This document shows, one piece after another, positions 35,164-44,606 of a stretch of DNA of 64,000 bases. Location: the NCBI RefSeq assembly GCF_011516825.1, contig NZ_WOTA01000005.1, positions 1 through 64,000 of the forward strand, given 5' to 3'. Below the pieces are notes generated by a model. It did no database searches. It was not told the origin of the DNA and saw nothing but the letters and a program-made list of their open reading frames with translations. Source of the DNA: Acetobacter oeni (lineage in GTDB: Bacteria; Pseudomonadota; Alphaproteobacteria; Acetobacterales; Acetobacteraceae). Position 1 is the stretch's first letter. Every line of letters starts with the position of its first letter. Both the position numbers and the translations under genes were made by a program.

Positions 35164-35447
35164 GGATCTGCCTTACCCCGTGAATTCATTGCGACGCCGC
35201 CATCCAGGACAGGTGCAGGAGGCTGCGTTCATGTCCGGAGCATGCGCATGACGGCATGACATAAAAGTAATATACATATGCACTCACCGCATTGCTGGAC
35301 ATTTTTTGACATATATTTGGAAACATAATCTGTCATATAAATTAGCGTTTAACTGTTCCGCCCGGCGTCCGAAAAAGCCGTCTCCGGTCCGCGTTCTGGC
35401 GCCATGCTGGCCAACGGAGCCCGTCTGCCGTAAGAGCTATCCGGCAA
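35164..35447. promoter_or_regulatory. AT-rich divergent control region (RND pump / Mla operon)
   Basis: The 284-base gap serves two promoters. The stretch 35264-35345 is far richer in A+T than its surroundings. It contains TTGACA (35306-35311) and an inverted pair TGACA (35307-35311) and TGTCA (35331-35335), plus several GACAT/ATATG repeats that could be regulator half-sites. I could not match a -35/-10 pair with proper spacing on either strand, so no promoter is called exactly. Confidence 0.35.
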
Positions 35448-36620
35448 ATGACGGAACACGAGCACAACAGAACGCCGGCGGGTGCGGACAGCACGGCTTC
35501 CCGCCCGGAATGGAAGGTTCAGTCTTCTCCGACTGACACGACGCTTGTCGTAAGCGGGGACTGGACGATTGATGACGGTGCTGCCCTTGCGATTCCGTCC
35601 GATGCTCTGAAGACATCAGGCACGGCGCGGACACTGCATGTGGATGTGAGCCATCTCGGGCAGTGGGATTCGTCGCTCGTTTCGTTTCTCTGGACCGTGA
35701 AGCAGGTGGCGGCCCGGACGAAGCTGAGTCTGGATCTTGCTCAGTTGCCGGACGGTGTGCAGCGTCTCTTTGCCCTGCTCCCCACCGAGCCTGTGCCTCC
35801 GGCGCAACATCCACATCATCCGTTTGCGCCGCTTCAGGCTACCGGGGCTGTCACGCTTGACACGCTGAAGGAAGTCGGCGCGCTGACCGAACTCGGTGCT
35901 GATACGGCCCGGGGTTCTGTTAAAGCGCTTTCCGGCCATGGCGGCATGCGTCTGCGCGATCTGCTGGTGAACATTTTCGACGCCGGGCCGTCCGCGCTGC
36001 TGATCGTGAGCGTCGTCAACTTTCTGATCGGGGCCATTCTGGCCTTTGTCGGTTCGGTTCAGCTTCAGAAATTTTCCGCTGACATGTATGTTGCCAACCT
36101 TGTTGGCATTGCCTGCGTTCGCGAGCTTTCGGCTGTCATGACCGCCATTATCATGGCCGGGCGCACGGGCGGTGCTTATGCGGCCCGGATTGCCACCATG
36201 CTTGGCAACGAGGAAATAGACGCGCTGAAGGTCTTTGGCATTCCCATCTCCAGCTATATTCTGCTGCCGTCGATCCTGTCGCTCATGCTGATGATGCCGC
36301 TGCTTTACCTCTATGGCTGCGTCATGAGCGTCATCGGTGGCTATGTGGTTGCCACCGGCATGCTTCCCGATGTGACCGGCGCCGGTTATTTCAATCAGAC
36401 GATCGGGGCCATTGATCTGCATCAGTTCGAATTCGGCTTTGTGAAATCGATTGTTTTTGCTGTCATGATCGGACTGACATCCTGCCAGATCGGGCTCAGC
36501 GCGGGTCGCAGCGCCGCGGATGTTGGCACCGCCGCTACGCGCGCTGTTGTGGTTGGTATCGTTGGCGTCATTGCGCTTGATGCCATCTTCGCCATTATCG
36601 CCAACATACTGGATATCTGA
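35448..36620 (+). CDS. MlaE-type ABC permease with N-terminal STAS (MlaB-like) domain
   Basis: This 390-residue protein fuses two Mla parts. Residues 25-115 are STAS/MlaB-like (TTLVVSGDWTIDDGAALAI and LHVDVSHLGQWDSSLVSFLW). Residues about 140-390 are the MlaE permease with LRDLLVNIFDAGPSALLIVSVVNFLIG, the EIDALKVFGIPISSYILLP helix that couples to the ATPase, and five or six membrane segments. MlaE moves phospholipids between the inner membrane and MCE-protein tunnels. In E. coli MlaB is separate; here it is covalently attached. It is the first gene of a four-gene operon. Confidence 0.9.
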   Translation: MTEHEHNRTPAGADSTASRPEWKVQSSPTDTTLVVSGDWTIDDGAALAIPSDALKTSGTARTLHVDVSHLGQWDSSLVSFLWTVKQVAARTKLSLDLAQLPDGVQRLFALLPTEPVPPAQHPHHPFAPLQATGAVTLDTLKEVGALTELGADTARGSVKALSGHGGMRLRDLLVNIFDAGPSALLIVSVVNFLIGAILAFVGSVQLQKFSADMYVANLVGIACVRELSAVMTAIIMAGRTGGAYAARIATMLGNEEIDALKVFGIPISSYILLPSILSLMLMMPLLYLYGCVMSVIGGYVVATGMLPDVTGAGYFNQTIGAIDLHQFEFGFVKSIVFAVMIGLTSCQIGLSAGRSAADVGTAATRAVVVGIVGVIALDAIFAIIANILDI

Positions 36621-37495
36621 TGCCGGTCAGCACGATGCCAGCCGCGCCGCCGGGAGAGGCCGCGCATAAACCGGATGATAGCGAGACGCTGCTCTCTCTG
36701 CGTGACATTACCATTGGGTACGGCACGAAGGTTATTCAGAGCGATGTTTCGCTGGATGTCCGGCGGGGCTCGATTTTCGCAATCATGGGGGGCTCGGGCT
36801 GCGGGAAAAGCACCATTCTGCGCAGCATGGTCGGGCTGCTTCGCCCGATGTCGGGGAAATATACGGTCGATGGTGACGACTACTGGTCCGGTCCGGACAG
36901 CCATCGTACCGCGCTGAACCGCCGTTTTGGTGTACTGTTTCAGAGCGGCGCGCTGTGGAGTTCCATGACGGTCGGGGCAAATGTCTCTCTTCCGCTGGAG
37001 ATGTTCACCCGTCTTGGGAAGGACATGATCCGCCATCTTGTCGAGATGAAGCTCGGCCTGGTTGGTCTCTCCCATGCGATCGATCTCTACCCGTCGGAGA
37101 TTTCAGGCGGTATGTGCAAACGCGCCGGTCTTGCCCGCGCCATGGCTCTCGACCCTGATGTTCTGTTCTTTGACGAGCCGTCAGCCGGTCTCGATCCGAT
37201 CACGTCGGCGCGGCTCGACGATCTGATTCTGACGCTTCGGGACGGTCTGGGCGCCACCATTGTGGTTGTCAGCCATGAGTTGCCCAGCCTGTTTGCCATA
37301 GCCGATGACGGGATTTTCCTTGATGCCCAGACGAAAAAACCCATTGCGCATGGTTCGCCCCGGGATCTGCGCGATCACAGCACCGACCCGCAGGTCCATG
37401 CTTTCATGAACCGCGAAGCCAGAACAGAACCGGCCACAAACGGGCCGGGCGGGGCAGATACAGCCAGAAAGGGTCAGAACGCCAGTGGCAAATGA
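36620..37495 (+). CDS. Mla-type ABC transporter ATPase
   Basis: This 291-residue ABC ATPase has Walker A GGSGCGKST with Lys at about residue 63, the family-typical signature ISGGMCKRAGLARAMA, and Walker B VLFFDEPSAGLDPIT with an H-loop in VVSHE. The SGGM form of the signature is characteristic of MlaF. The C-terminal tail is extended and unconserved. Its start overlaps the MlaE-like stop by one base (TGATG), and its end overlaps the MCE gene by 11 bases, indicating coupled translation. Confidence 0.93.
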   Translation: MPVSTMPAAPPGEAAHKPDDSETLLSLRDITIGYGTKVIQSDVSLDVRRGSIFAIMGGSGCGKSTILRSMVGLLRPMSGKYTVDGDDYWSGPDSHRTALNRRFGVLFQSGALWSSMTVGANVSLPLEMFTRLGKDMIRHLVEMKLGLVGLSHAIDLYPSEISGGMCKRAGLARAMALDPDVLFFDEPSAGLDPITSARLDDLILTLRDGLGATIVVVSHELPSLFAIADDGIFLDAQTKKPIAHGSPRDLRDHSTDPQVHAFMNREARTEPATNGPGGADTARKGQNASGK

Positions 37496-38471
37496 ATCAG
37501 GGATCGGCAAACAGACTGTTGTCGGCGCTTTCGTGGTCGGTGGCCTTGCCCTTGCTCTCGGCGCTATCATCTTCTTTGGCAATGTCAGCCTGTTTTCAAA
37601 AAGCAGTCGTGCCGTAATCGTATTCCAGGATTCAGTCAGCGGCCTGTCGGTCGGCGCACCCGTTACGTTTCGCGGGGTCCGGGTCGGTTCTGTCGACAGC
37701 CTGACGCTGCGTTATGATCCGGCCTCGCTGCATGCCTACATCCCCGTAAATATCAGCCTCGATCCGAAACAGGTCCACATGATGCAGGAGGCTGGTTCGT
37801 CATCGCACGGGCTTGATCTGACTGATGCCATTGCACATGGTCTTCGCGCCGAGCAGAATGTCCAGAGTTTCGTGACCGGCACGGTCAATATCAATCTGGA
37901 CTTCTATCCCGGCTCGCCGGCTGTCCTGCATCCGCATGTGAGTGATCTGACCGAGATCCCGACTCATGTGTCCGCTATTCAGAAGATCAAGGAGAGTCTC
38001 CAGGATCTGCCGCTGAAGGAGCTTTCGGACAACGCGAATGAGGCTGTTCTTTCCATCCGCGAGGTCGCTCAGAAACTCGATGTCGATGTGCCGCCGCTTG
38101 TGGCAAGTCTCCGTCAGTCGTCACAGGATTCCCAGGAGACGCTGAGAGCCGCCACGCGTGCCATCAACGATTTGCAGGGCAAGCTCGACACCACGCTCGT
38201 CAACATGGACAGGCTGATGCGCACCAGCAACGCCCAGCTTGAGGCTCGCGGCGCCGATCTGCATCAGACCCTGAGCAGTGCCACCAACGCCACCGATCAG
38301 GCCCGGAAGACTCTGGAGAGCGTGCAGGGCATGCTGTCTCCGCGTTCGTCCGATCGGGACAATCTCGATTCCGCACTTCGTGACATTGCTGCTGCCGCTG
38401 CCTCACTGCGTGGCTTTGCCAGCGACGTCGAACGCAATCCGCAACTTCTCCTGATGGGACGTCAACGATGA
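37485..38471 (+). CDS. MlaD-family MCE protein
   Basis: This 328-residue protein is anchored by one N-terminal membrane segment (VVGAFVVGGLALALGAIIFFG), followed by an MCE domain (FQDSVSGLSVGAPVTFRGVRVGSV) at residues 40-130. A long helical C-terminal region at about 180-320 (SIREVAQKLDVDVPPLV and ATDQARKTLESVQG) probably forms the tunnel toward the outer membrane. It is expected to be the periplasmic lipid channel of the system. The start is GTG within the ATPase gene. The next gene starts at or just after its stop. Confidence 0.92.
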   Translation: MANESGIGKQTVVGAFVVGGLALALGAIIFFGNVSLFSKSSRAVIVFQDSVSGLSVGAPVTFRGVRVGSVDSLTLRYDPASLHAYIPVNISLDPKQVHMMQEAGSSSHGLDLTDAIAHGLRAEQNVQSFVTGTVNINLDFYPGSPAVLHPHVSDLTEIPTHVSAIQKIKESLQDLPLKELSDNANEAVLSIREVAQKLDVDVPPLVASLRQSSQDSQETLRAATRAINDLQGKLDTTLVNMDRLMRTSNAQLEARGADLHQTLSSATNATDQARKTLESVQGMLSPRSSDRDNLDSALRDIAAAAASLRGFASDVERNPQLLLMGRQR

Positions 38472-38524
38472 TCCGACAGACACCGGGCGCAACCGGACAT
38501 TCTTTGTCGATTCGGGAAACAGGC

Positions 38525-39121
38525 ATGTCCTTACGTAAAAAATCCGGTTTTGCTGCCGCTGCGTTGCTACTCTCTGTCAGCCTTTCCGCCTGCGCCGGTC
38601 CGGCGCTGCAACTCTATACGCTGGGCGGCCCGGCGACCGGTTCCGCGCCGGTTCAGGGCGCGGTGGCTCCGGGAACACCGATTCTGGAGATTCGCCGGGC
38701 CTCTCTGCCGGATTATCTCGACACGCAGGACATTGTCGTGCGGCAGGGGACGTCTATCCAGCGCAGCGCCAATGGTCGCTGGGCCGAGCGTCTTTCCGAT
38801 GGCATCACCGATTTTGTCGCGGCCAGGATTGGGGCTGCCCGGCCCGATCTGTTCGTGACCGATCAGTCGCTGTCTGTTCCGGCCACGGCGCGGCTTGCCA
38901 TCAATATCACTCGTCTTGATATTCCGACGTCCGGGACTGCCACGCTTGAGGCCAGCTGGAGCCTTATTCCTGTCGATGCGAGCAAGCCGGAGCAGCTCCA
39001 GCGAGGCACTGTCACGGCATCAGGTTCAGCGGCAAAAGACGCCGACGCCGTGACGCTTGCCGACACCCTTGTCAGCCAGCTCAGTGATCGTATCGTCCGG
39101 AGTCTGCCTCAGGGGCTGTGA
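38525..39121 (+). CDS. ABC-type transport auxiliary lipoprotein (PqiC-like)
   Basis: This 198-residue lipoprotein has a signal ending in VSLSAC, then LQLYTLGGPATG. The central part (LPDYLDTQDIVVRQGTSIQ, and GRWAERLSDGITDFVAARI) is the ABC_trans_aux/PqiC fold. Such proteins are outer-membrane partners of MCE systems. I chose the ATG at 38525; an ATG at 38468, overlapping the MCE stop by ATGA, would put 19 extra residues before the signal peptide. It converges on the oxidase gene with 17 bases between. Confidence 0.82.
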   Translation: MSLRKKSGFAAAALLLSVSLSACAGPALQLYTLGGPATGSAPVQGAVAPGTPILEIRRASLPDYLDTQDIVVRQGTSIQRSANGRWAERLSDGITDFVAARIGAARPDLFVTDQSLSVPATARLAINITRLDIPTSGTATLEASWSLIPVDASKPEQLQRGTVTASGSAAKDADAVTLADTLVSQLSDRIVRSLPQGL

Positions 39122-39138
39122 AGCGCCAGGCGGGCGGT

Positions 39139-40482
39139 CTATCCCGCGTCCATTGCTCGCCGGTCGCGCCATTGTCCCAGAGCGACGCGCGCCGCAACCC
39201 CGGTTTTCCAGAAACGGTGAAGCGATATCGGCCTGATGGCCGTCGCCGGGAGCAACAGCTCTTCCGCGGGCGCGCCTTCGGCCCGTCGCGCGATGTCATG
39301 TCCGAGCAGCGTTGCCATTGCCACGCCCCGGCCGTTGTACCCCAGGCACGCGATGATCCCCGGCGCCGGCTCATGCCAGTGCGGGTAGTGATCCGATGTC
39401 ATCGCTAGCTGTCCGTTCCAGCCATGTGTCCAGGTTGTCCCGGCCAGTCCTGGCCAGAGGCGATGCGCGAGGTGACGCAATGTCGGGAAAGCGGCCTCGC
39501 CGGATAAAGGACGCGATGCGGACCGTCCGCCGATCAGAAGCCGCCCTGCCCCGTCCACACGGTAATAGACCGTGATCTCGCCGAGCTCGTACAAAACTTC
39601 CCGGCTTGTCAGAACGGCGTTTCTTAGTCGCTCCGGCAAGGGTTCTGTCGCAATGATCGCGCTGTAAACGGGGACAATGCTGGTGCTCAGACCGGGGCAG
39701 AGGCTGTCCGTGTAGCCGTTTGTTCCCAGCACGACGGTCTTTGCCCGGATCGTGCGCCCCCCGTTCGTCGTTGCGACCCAGATTCCGCCTTCGCGGGCGA
39801 GGGCCGTGATCCGTGTGCCGGAATAAATGCGTGCCCCGCGCTTTGCGGCGGCGCTGGCGAGGCCGCGCACATACAGCAACGGGTTGAGCTGCCCGCCCCG
39901 CCGGTCGATCATGCCGCCGCAGTATCGGCCGGTCCCGGTCCGGGCTGTCATCTGACTGCGGTTGAGCCACTCCGCCTCCCCGCCCCGCGCCCGACATTCA
40001 TCGGTGAGGCGTTCAAGCGCCGGGAGCTGAGAGGCCGCTGTGGCGGCGCGGATCGTGCCGCCCCGGGCCGCGTCACAGGCAATTTTGTGCTTTTCGATCA
40101 GGGCGAACACAAGATCGGGTGCGTTCCATGCTGCTACGCTGAGGCGGCGGCCCCGTTCGGGGCCGAAATGGTGCTCCACCTGTGATGGCAGCATTTTCAG
40201 GCCTGGATTGACCTGGCCACCGTTTCGTCCGGACGCGCCCCAGCCAACTGTTTCCGCATCGACAATCGTTACGTCATGGCCGGAGCCGGCGAGCCACAAT
40301 CCGGCGGAAACTCCGGTAATTCCGGCGCCGACGATCAGGGTACCGGTTTCGATATCCTGAGTGGGGGAACTTGTTACGGGTCCGGGTCCGGCTGTGTCTG
40401 CATACAGAGAGCCGGTTGCCAGGAGGGGATCGGGTTTCGCAACAGATTCTGGCCCTGATCCGGATGAACCTGACATACTCAT
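39139..40482 (-). CDS. FAD-dependent amine/amino-acid oxidase, DAO family (PuuB/OrdL-like)
   Basis: This 447-residue protein carries a glycine-rich FAD motif TLIVGAGITGVSAGLWLAGSG preceded by about 45 unconserved residues, and GRNGGQVNPGLK. It also has AKTVVLGTNGYTDSLCPG and the C-terminal FAD contact IIACLGYNGRGVAMATLLGH. This is the DAO-fold architecture of gamma-glutamylputrescine and related oxidases. It should oxidise an amine or imino acid and release H2O2 or reduce an acceptor. The substrate is unknown. The 40483-40741 gap upstream holds no gene that I support. Confidence 0.88.
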   Translation of the reverse strand: MSMSGSSGSGPESVAKPDPLLATGSLYADTAGPGPVTSSPTQDIETGTLIVGAGITGVSAGLWLAGSGHDVTIVDAETVGWGASGRNGGQVNPGLKMLPSQVEHHFGPERGRRLSVAAWNAPDLVFALIEKHKIACDAARGGTIRAATAASQLPALERLTDECRARGGEAEWLNRSQMTARTGTGRYCGGMIDRRGGQLNPLLYVRGLASAAAKRGARIYSGTRITALAREGGIWVATTNGGRTIRAKTVVLGTNGYTDSLCPGLSTSIVPVYSAIIATEPLPERLRNAVLTSREVLYELGEITVYYRVDGAGRLLIGGRSASRPLSGEAAFPTLRHLAHRLWPGLAGTTWTHGWNGQLAMTSDHYPHWHEPAPGIIACLGYNGRGVAMATLLGHDIARRAEGAPAEELLLPATAIRPISLHRFWKTGVAARVALGQWRDRRAMDAG

Positions 40483-40741
40483 CGGCCTCTCTCTGCAAAA
40501 ACATTCATATCAGACGCAGGTGAAGGAGCATTTTGCTGGTGACATCACGACTCCTTTCCTGTGGCAGATAACCGTCTTATGGGGCCGCGTTCTTTTGACC
40601 GGGTCAACCCGCTCTCCCGGATGTTATTCACCGGCGACCTTCTGTACGGACAGAATGATGGACGTCTCCGGACCAGAGGCGCAGAACGGGGCACGAAGTC
40701 GTCATCAAGTCCGCACGGCCAGTCACAGGAGCTTGCGCCCG

Positions 40742-41689
40742 ATGAAATATGCTGCGTTTTTTTCCGTTCTGGCCTTTTGTGCCGGAACATCTGTTGCCCG
40801 GGCTGATGACAGCGGCAGCGTTCAGGCTTTACTGGACGCGTGTTATGCCGGGAAAAAGAGCTGTGCCATCGATCTTCAGGGTGCGACAAAAACGCTCACA
40901 AAAACGCTGCGGATCGATCCGGATTTTGTCACGCTCCGCAACGCTACATTCGATTGCCGGATGACATCAGGAACCTGTCTGTATATTTCCCAGGACGGCT
41001 TCCCGCATCGTGACAGAATCTCCATCAACAGGCTTGAGGGGATTACGTTGTACGGCAACAAATCCATTGATGGCATCACGATGAATTATACGGACAACAC
41101 GACAATGGTTGTCGATGCCAACATGACTCTGGTTAACGTTTCAGTTCAGGGCTTCAACCACGGGATTACTCTGGGCAACAATGTCTGGGGCGTCGATATG
41201 TTCAATGTTATTATCGGCAATGGAAATACGGGCATCTACACCCTGCCCCATCCGCACAATGCCGGTGAGCGCTCTACTTTTGCCGGGGGCACCATCTACA
41301 ACAATGCGGTTGCCGGTATTGATGAAGACTCCTGCTGGGAGTTTGATTTTCAGGGCACCAGCTTCGACTTCAACGCGCAGCAGATGATCCTGCGTGGTCC
41401 CACGTCTTTCACCGGGCACATTGAAAACACCGATACTGGAAAAGCGGAAATCGTTCTCGGCGCGCTCATCGGCGTTCCGGCGGGTTCGATTTACATGAGT
41501 GCCGGTTCAACCATTACGGTTGACGGGTGGGACCCCGGCAAACCCAAACAACGTTGTTATGTTGAAACGAGTCTGCCTTATAACAATATCAAAGTGCCGG
41601 CGACACTTTACGGATTTGGTGGCAAAGAGGGAGCGGTTTGCGGACCTGGTAAAGTTGTTACGTGGGATGGCCAGCCTCTGAGCAAATAA
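40742..41689 (+). CDS. secreted right-handed beta-helix protein, function unknown
   Basis: This 315-residue exported protein has a clear signal peptide (KYAAFFSVLAFCAGTSVARA). The mature part has repeating hydrophobic-Asn/Gly strands (ISINRLEGITLYGNKSIDGI, MFNVIIGNGNTGIYTL and FAGGTIYNNAVAGI) that suit a pectate-lyase-like parallel beta-helix. Several cysteines (CYAGKKSCAID, DCRMTSGTCL and CYVE) could form disulfides, which fits a periplasmic or outer-surface location. Catalytic carboxylates typical of glycosidases are not identifiable. The ATG at 40742 is chosen because a longer frame upstream has no coding character. Confidence 0.75.
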   Translation: MKYAAFFSVLAFCAGTSVARADDSGSVQALLDACYAGKKSCAIDLQGATKTLTKTLRIDPDFVTLRNATFDCRMTSGTCLYISQDGFPHRDRISINRLEGITLYGNKSIDGITMNYTDNTTMVVDANMTLVNVSVQGFNHGITLGNNVWGVDMFNVIIGNGNTGIYTLPHPHNAGERSTFAGGTIYNNAVAGIDEDSCWEFDFQGTSFDFNAQQMILRGPTSFTGHIENTDTGKAEIVLGALIGVPAGSIYMSAGSTITVDGWDPGKPKQRCYVETSLPYNNIKVPATLYGFGGKEGAVCGPGKVVTWDGQPLSK

Positions 41690-41832
41690 TCGGCTTCCGA
41701 TGGCGCCGGACTTCCTGAAGGTGTTAATTTTTGGCTTTAGTCTGCCGATTTTAACGATTTAGCAAACTTCTGCCGACAATCATGCTGTCGGCCCCGGAAA
41801 ACCAGGGCGACGACAGAAGATGGAGGCAGGCC

Positions 41833-42189
41833 ATGCGTGTTACGGAAGCAGCAAGACTGATTGTCACAGGGAATCTGAGCCCGGATATTCTGTGGCAGAT
41901 GACGACCCTTGCCGAGCGGGTCACCATCTCTCTGCTGGTTGGCCGGCCCGACTATCTCCCGGCCGGCGCGAGCACACCCAGCGCCGCCTGGGATACTCTG
42001 GACGCACGATACCGGGCTCTCGTCATGCGTCGCGCACCGGTTAAAATCCGAAAGAGGCTTCCCGGATACACCAGCGCGCCCCGTCCGTTCTCAATGACAT
42101 CGGGAAACAGTTCTGCTGCCCGTCATGCTCTTATGGCGACAGCGCGCCGTAAAGCCCCAGATCAAGCCATTTCCCTGTTGAGTAATTGA
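41833..42189 (+). CDS. hypothetical short protein
   Basis: This 118-residue frame begins at an ATG with GATGGAGG seven bases upstream, a good ribosome binding site. No family is recognised. The N-terminal half (TEAARLIVTGNLSPDILWQM and TISLLVGRPDYLPAGAS) looks like normal protein; the tail is basic and low-complexity. Its last 59 bases overlap the 3' end of the convergent ArnT-like gene, so the true C-terminus may differ. It may be spurious. Confidence 0.4.
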   Translation: MRVTEAARLIVTGNLSPDILWQMTTLAERVTISLLVGRPDYLPAGASTPSAAWDTLDARYRALVMRRAPVKIRKRLPGYTSAPRPFSMTSGNSSAARHALMATARRKAPDQAISLLSN

Positions 42190-43822
42190 AGCCCGTCACC
42201 CGGCCGTATTCCAGCGACTTAACACCGTTGCTGGTCAATCCGTTCTGAAACGCAGGAAAGTCGCGACGATCGACGAGGACCAGGCCACAGCCGGGATTAC
42301 GCTTCAGCATCGCGCTGCCTTCGGCCGCGTTTCGGAGTTCCACGTCACCATGCATGAGGAACACGAGGCTTGGTTCGGAAAATGAGCTGGAAACGACTTC
42401 CGTTTCCGGACACGGACGATATTCGTCCACGAGTTCTGCCACCCGGGGGGCGAGCCAGATTGCTTTCAGGTTCGGAATGACACCGAGGAACAGGCCCATA
42501 TAGATGATGACAGCTGCGGCCGTCGAGCACATGGCCGACTGCCAGAGACGTGCCTTCAGGACTTCTCTGAAAGCCAGCCCGAGCAATGGCAGGCTGCCTG
42601 CGGCGGCGAGCCAGGCGGAAACGGGGATCTGTCCTTCAAGCACTTTGCTCAGGGCGATGCCGGCGACTGATAAGGCAATTCCGAAAATGGCCCAGACGAT
42701 TCCGTAGAAGCCGAGCAGGAAACGCGCCCACAGGGTGCGGGGCCATGCTTTCCATGTGTCGCCGGATGCCTGGAGGGCACTCGCTGTCAGAATCGCAATC
42801 GCCGGATAAGTGGGGAGCACGTAATGCGGGAGCTTGGTCGCGATCAGCTCGAACACCAGCCAGTGCGGGATAATCCAGCACAGCAGAAACCGTATTTTCC
42901 AGGATGCGCGCCATGACCAGATAACCGGTATTGCCGCCGCCGCGAAAAAAGAACCCGGCCAGAATGCGATGGCGAAAACGGCAAGATGGTATCCGGGGAA
43001 TGCTCCGTGCGCTTCCTGTCCGTGCCCGATCTTACCAAGGAAGTTCCGTCCGACTGCCCGCTGGAAAAACTCTCCGTGGCTGACGACGCCGATCGCGATG
43101 CACCAGGGCAGGACCACGGCCAGCATCACCAGCCATCCCCAGGCCGGACGAAGTCGTTTCAGCCAGAGCCAGTCCCGCTCGACGAACGAGAAAGCCAGTG
43201 GCGTGGCAAGACCCGGTATCAGGACGACCGGTCCTTTGAGCATCAGCCCGCAGCCAAGCGCGCCCCAGAACAGAAGTGCTGTCCGGACACGAGTTGGCCG
43301 GCCTGCGATCCGATCCTGCAGCACCCGCAGCAGCACTGCCTGAGTCAGCACGACGATAAGCAGCAGCGTGCTGTCGATCGTCGCCATCCGTCCTTCGGCG
43401 GTCACCAGAACCGAGGTTCCGAGAAGAGCTCCTGCCATCAGCCCTGCGGCAGGGTTGAAAAGCACCGCTCCCATCCGGGCCGTCAGCACGACCGATGCTG
43501 TCATGGCCAGGAGGGATGGCACACGATATGCCCAGGCTTCCCGCTGTCTGAACGTGCCCGACAGTGAGACGGCGGCGGCTTCCAGCCAGTAAATACCGGC
43601 GGGCTGGAGATAGCGGGGTTTGTCCTGAAACCGGACGTCAACGAAATTGCCGGTTTCCAGCATCTGCGACGTAGCCTGCATGTAGCGTGGCTCGTCGCGA
43701 TCGAAGGGCGGGATGCTGGCCCGGCCGGGAAGAAGCAGAAAGAAAATACAGAATGCCAGCAGGCCGAGCTGTACGACGAGAGAATGTTGCGGAGAAGGCT
43801 TTCTGCCGCGCTCCCTCAGCAT
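42131..43822 (-). CDS. ArnT-like glycosyltransferase (GT83 / PMT fold)
   Basis: This protein has about 563 residues and 11-13 membrane segments. It has an early FDRDEPRYMQATSQMLETG motif with the catalytic acidic residue on the first periplasmic loop and KPRYLQPAGIYWLEAAAV, both typical of ArnT and other dolichyl-phosphate-sugar-type transferases. They move a sugar from a polyprenyl phosphate to a glycan or lipid A on the periplasmic side. I prefer the ATG at 43822 because it overlaps the GT2 gene by seven bases. A GTG at 43864 would overlap by 49. The GT2 gene directly upstream would supply the lipid-linked sugar. Confidence 0.85.
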   Translation of the reverse strand: MLRERGRKPSPQHSLVVQLGLLAFCIFFLLLPGRASIPPFDRDEPRYMQATSQMLETGNFVDVRFQDKPRYLQPAGIYWLEAAAVSLSGTFRQREAWAYRVPSLLAMTASVVLTARMGAVLFNPAAGLMAGALLGTSVLVTAEGRMATIDSTLLLIVVLTQAVLLRVLQDRIAGRPTRVRTALLFWGALGCGLMLKGPVVLIPGLATPLAFSFVERDWLWLKRLRPAWGWLVMLAVVLPWCIAIGVVSHGEFFQRAVGRNFLGKIGHGQEAHGAFPGYHLAVFAIAFWPGSFFAAAAIPVIWSWRASWKIRFLLCWIIPHWLVFELIATKLPHYVLPTYPAIAILTASALQASGDTWKAWPRTLWARFLLGFYGIVWAIFGIALSVAGIALSKVLEGQIPVSAWLAAAGSLPLLGLAFREVLKARLWQSAMCSTAAAVIIYMGLFLGVIPNLKAIWLAPRVAELVDEYRPCPETEVVSSSFSEPSLVFLMHGDVELRNAAEGSAMLKRNPGCGLVLVDRRDFPAFQNGLTSNGVKSLEYGRVTGFNYSTGKWLDLGLYGALSP

Positions 43823-44592
43823 TCTCTGACTGACGATGGCAGTCTTGTACGGTTTCGCAGCCACATCACGCCAAGAAGGTCACGTACACCCACGACCGCG
43901 CGGCCGAAATTCGTATATTTCGATTCCCCGTGAAGCCGCAGACGGTGGTGAACCGGCTTGCAAAGGAGCGGTGTGCCATAACTCTTCATGAGGGCCGGCA
44001 TAAAGCGGTGCTGTCCCTCGAAATAGGGCAGATCGAGAAAATCCGTGCGGCGAAAGACTTTCATCGGGGCGCCGGTATCGGGGCACCCGTCGTTCAGCAA
44101 TCTCTGACGCAGACCGTTCGCCAGCCGCGTGGCGATCCGCCGCCACACGGTATCGCTCCGTTTCGGTCGCGTTCCGACGACGAGCGGCGCCCGCCCCTTC
44201 TGTGCCGCGTCAAGCGCCAGGGCCAGAAGCCCCCGAATCTCGGCCGGGTCGTCCTGTCCGTCTCCGTCGATCGTCGCGATCCATGTTCCGCGCGCGTTCC
44301 GGATACCGGTGCGCATGGCGCCCGATTTTCCGCATCTGCGATCGTGAACAAGAATACGGAGGTTTTTGAGACCGGGGATATGGCGCGCCTCCGTCAGAGC
44401 CAGCACCGTTCCGTCAGTGCTGCCGTCATCCACAAAGACGACTTCGGCGGAGGGCAATGATGACAGAACGCCCGCTATTTCGGCGCAGACCGAGGCAATG
44501 TTGGGCTGTTCGTTGAGCACGGCAACCACAATGCTCACCACCGGGGCGCCGTCAGATGAGGGTGTCCCTGTGGTTGTCAGCTGATCGGGCAA
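43816..44592 (-). CDS. GT2 polyprenyl-phosphate sugar transferase (DPM-like)
   Basis: This 258-residue GT-A glycosyltransferase has PVVSIVVAVLNEQPNIASV, EVVFVDDGSTDGTVLAL with the DDG motif, and TIDGDGQDDPAEIRGLL with the DXD-type metal site. It has no obvious C-terminal membrane segments, so it resembles dolichol-phosphate mannosyl/undecaprenyl-phosphate glycosyl synthases that work with ArnT- or GtrB-type partners. The start is TTG. It begins only 14 bases after the end of atpF, so it is read as a distal part of, or just after, the ATP synthase F0 operon. Confidence 0.85.
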   Translation of the reverse strand: MPDQLTTTGTPSSDGAPVVSIVVAVLNEQPNIASVCAEIAGVLSSLPSAEVVFVDDGSTDGTVLALTEARHIPGLKNLRILVHDRRCGKSGAMRTGIRNARGTWIATIDGDGQDDPAEIRGLLALALDAAQKGRAPLVVGTRPKRSDTVWRRIATRLANGLRQRLLNDGCPDTGAPMKVFRRTDFLDLPYFEGQHRFMPALMKSYGTPLLCKPVHHRLRLHGESKYTNFGRAVVGVRDLLGVMWLRNRTRLPSSVREC

Positions 44593-44606
44593 CGTGATGT
44601 CGACCC

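Noticed and set aside
35264-35345. A definite -35/-10 promoter for the Mla operon at TTGACA 35306
   Set aside because: The nearest TATAAA is 24 bases away from the hexamer, not 16-18, so I only record the region as AT-rich control DNA.
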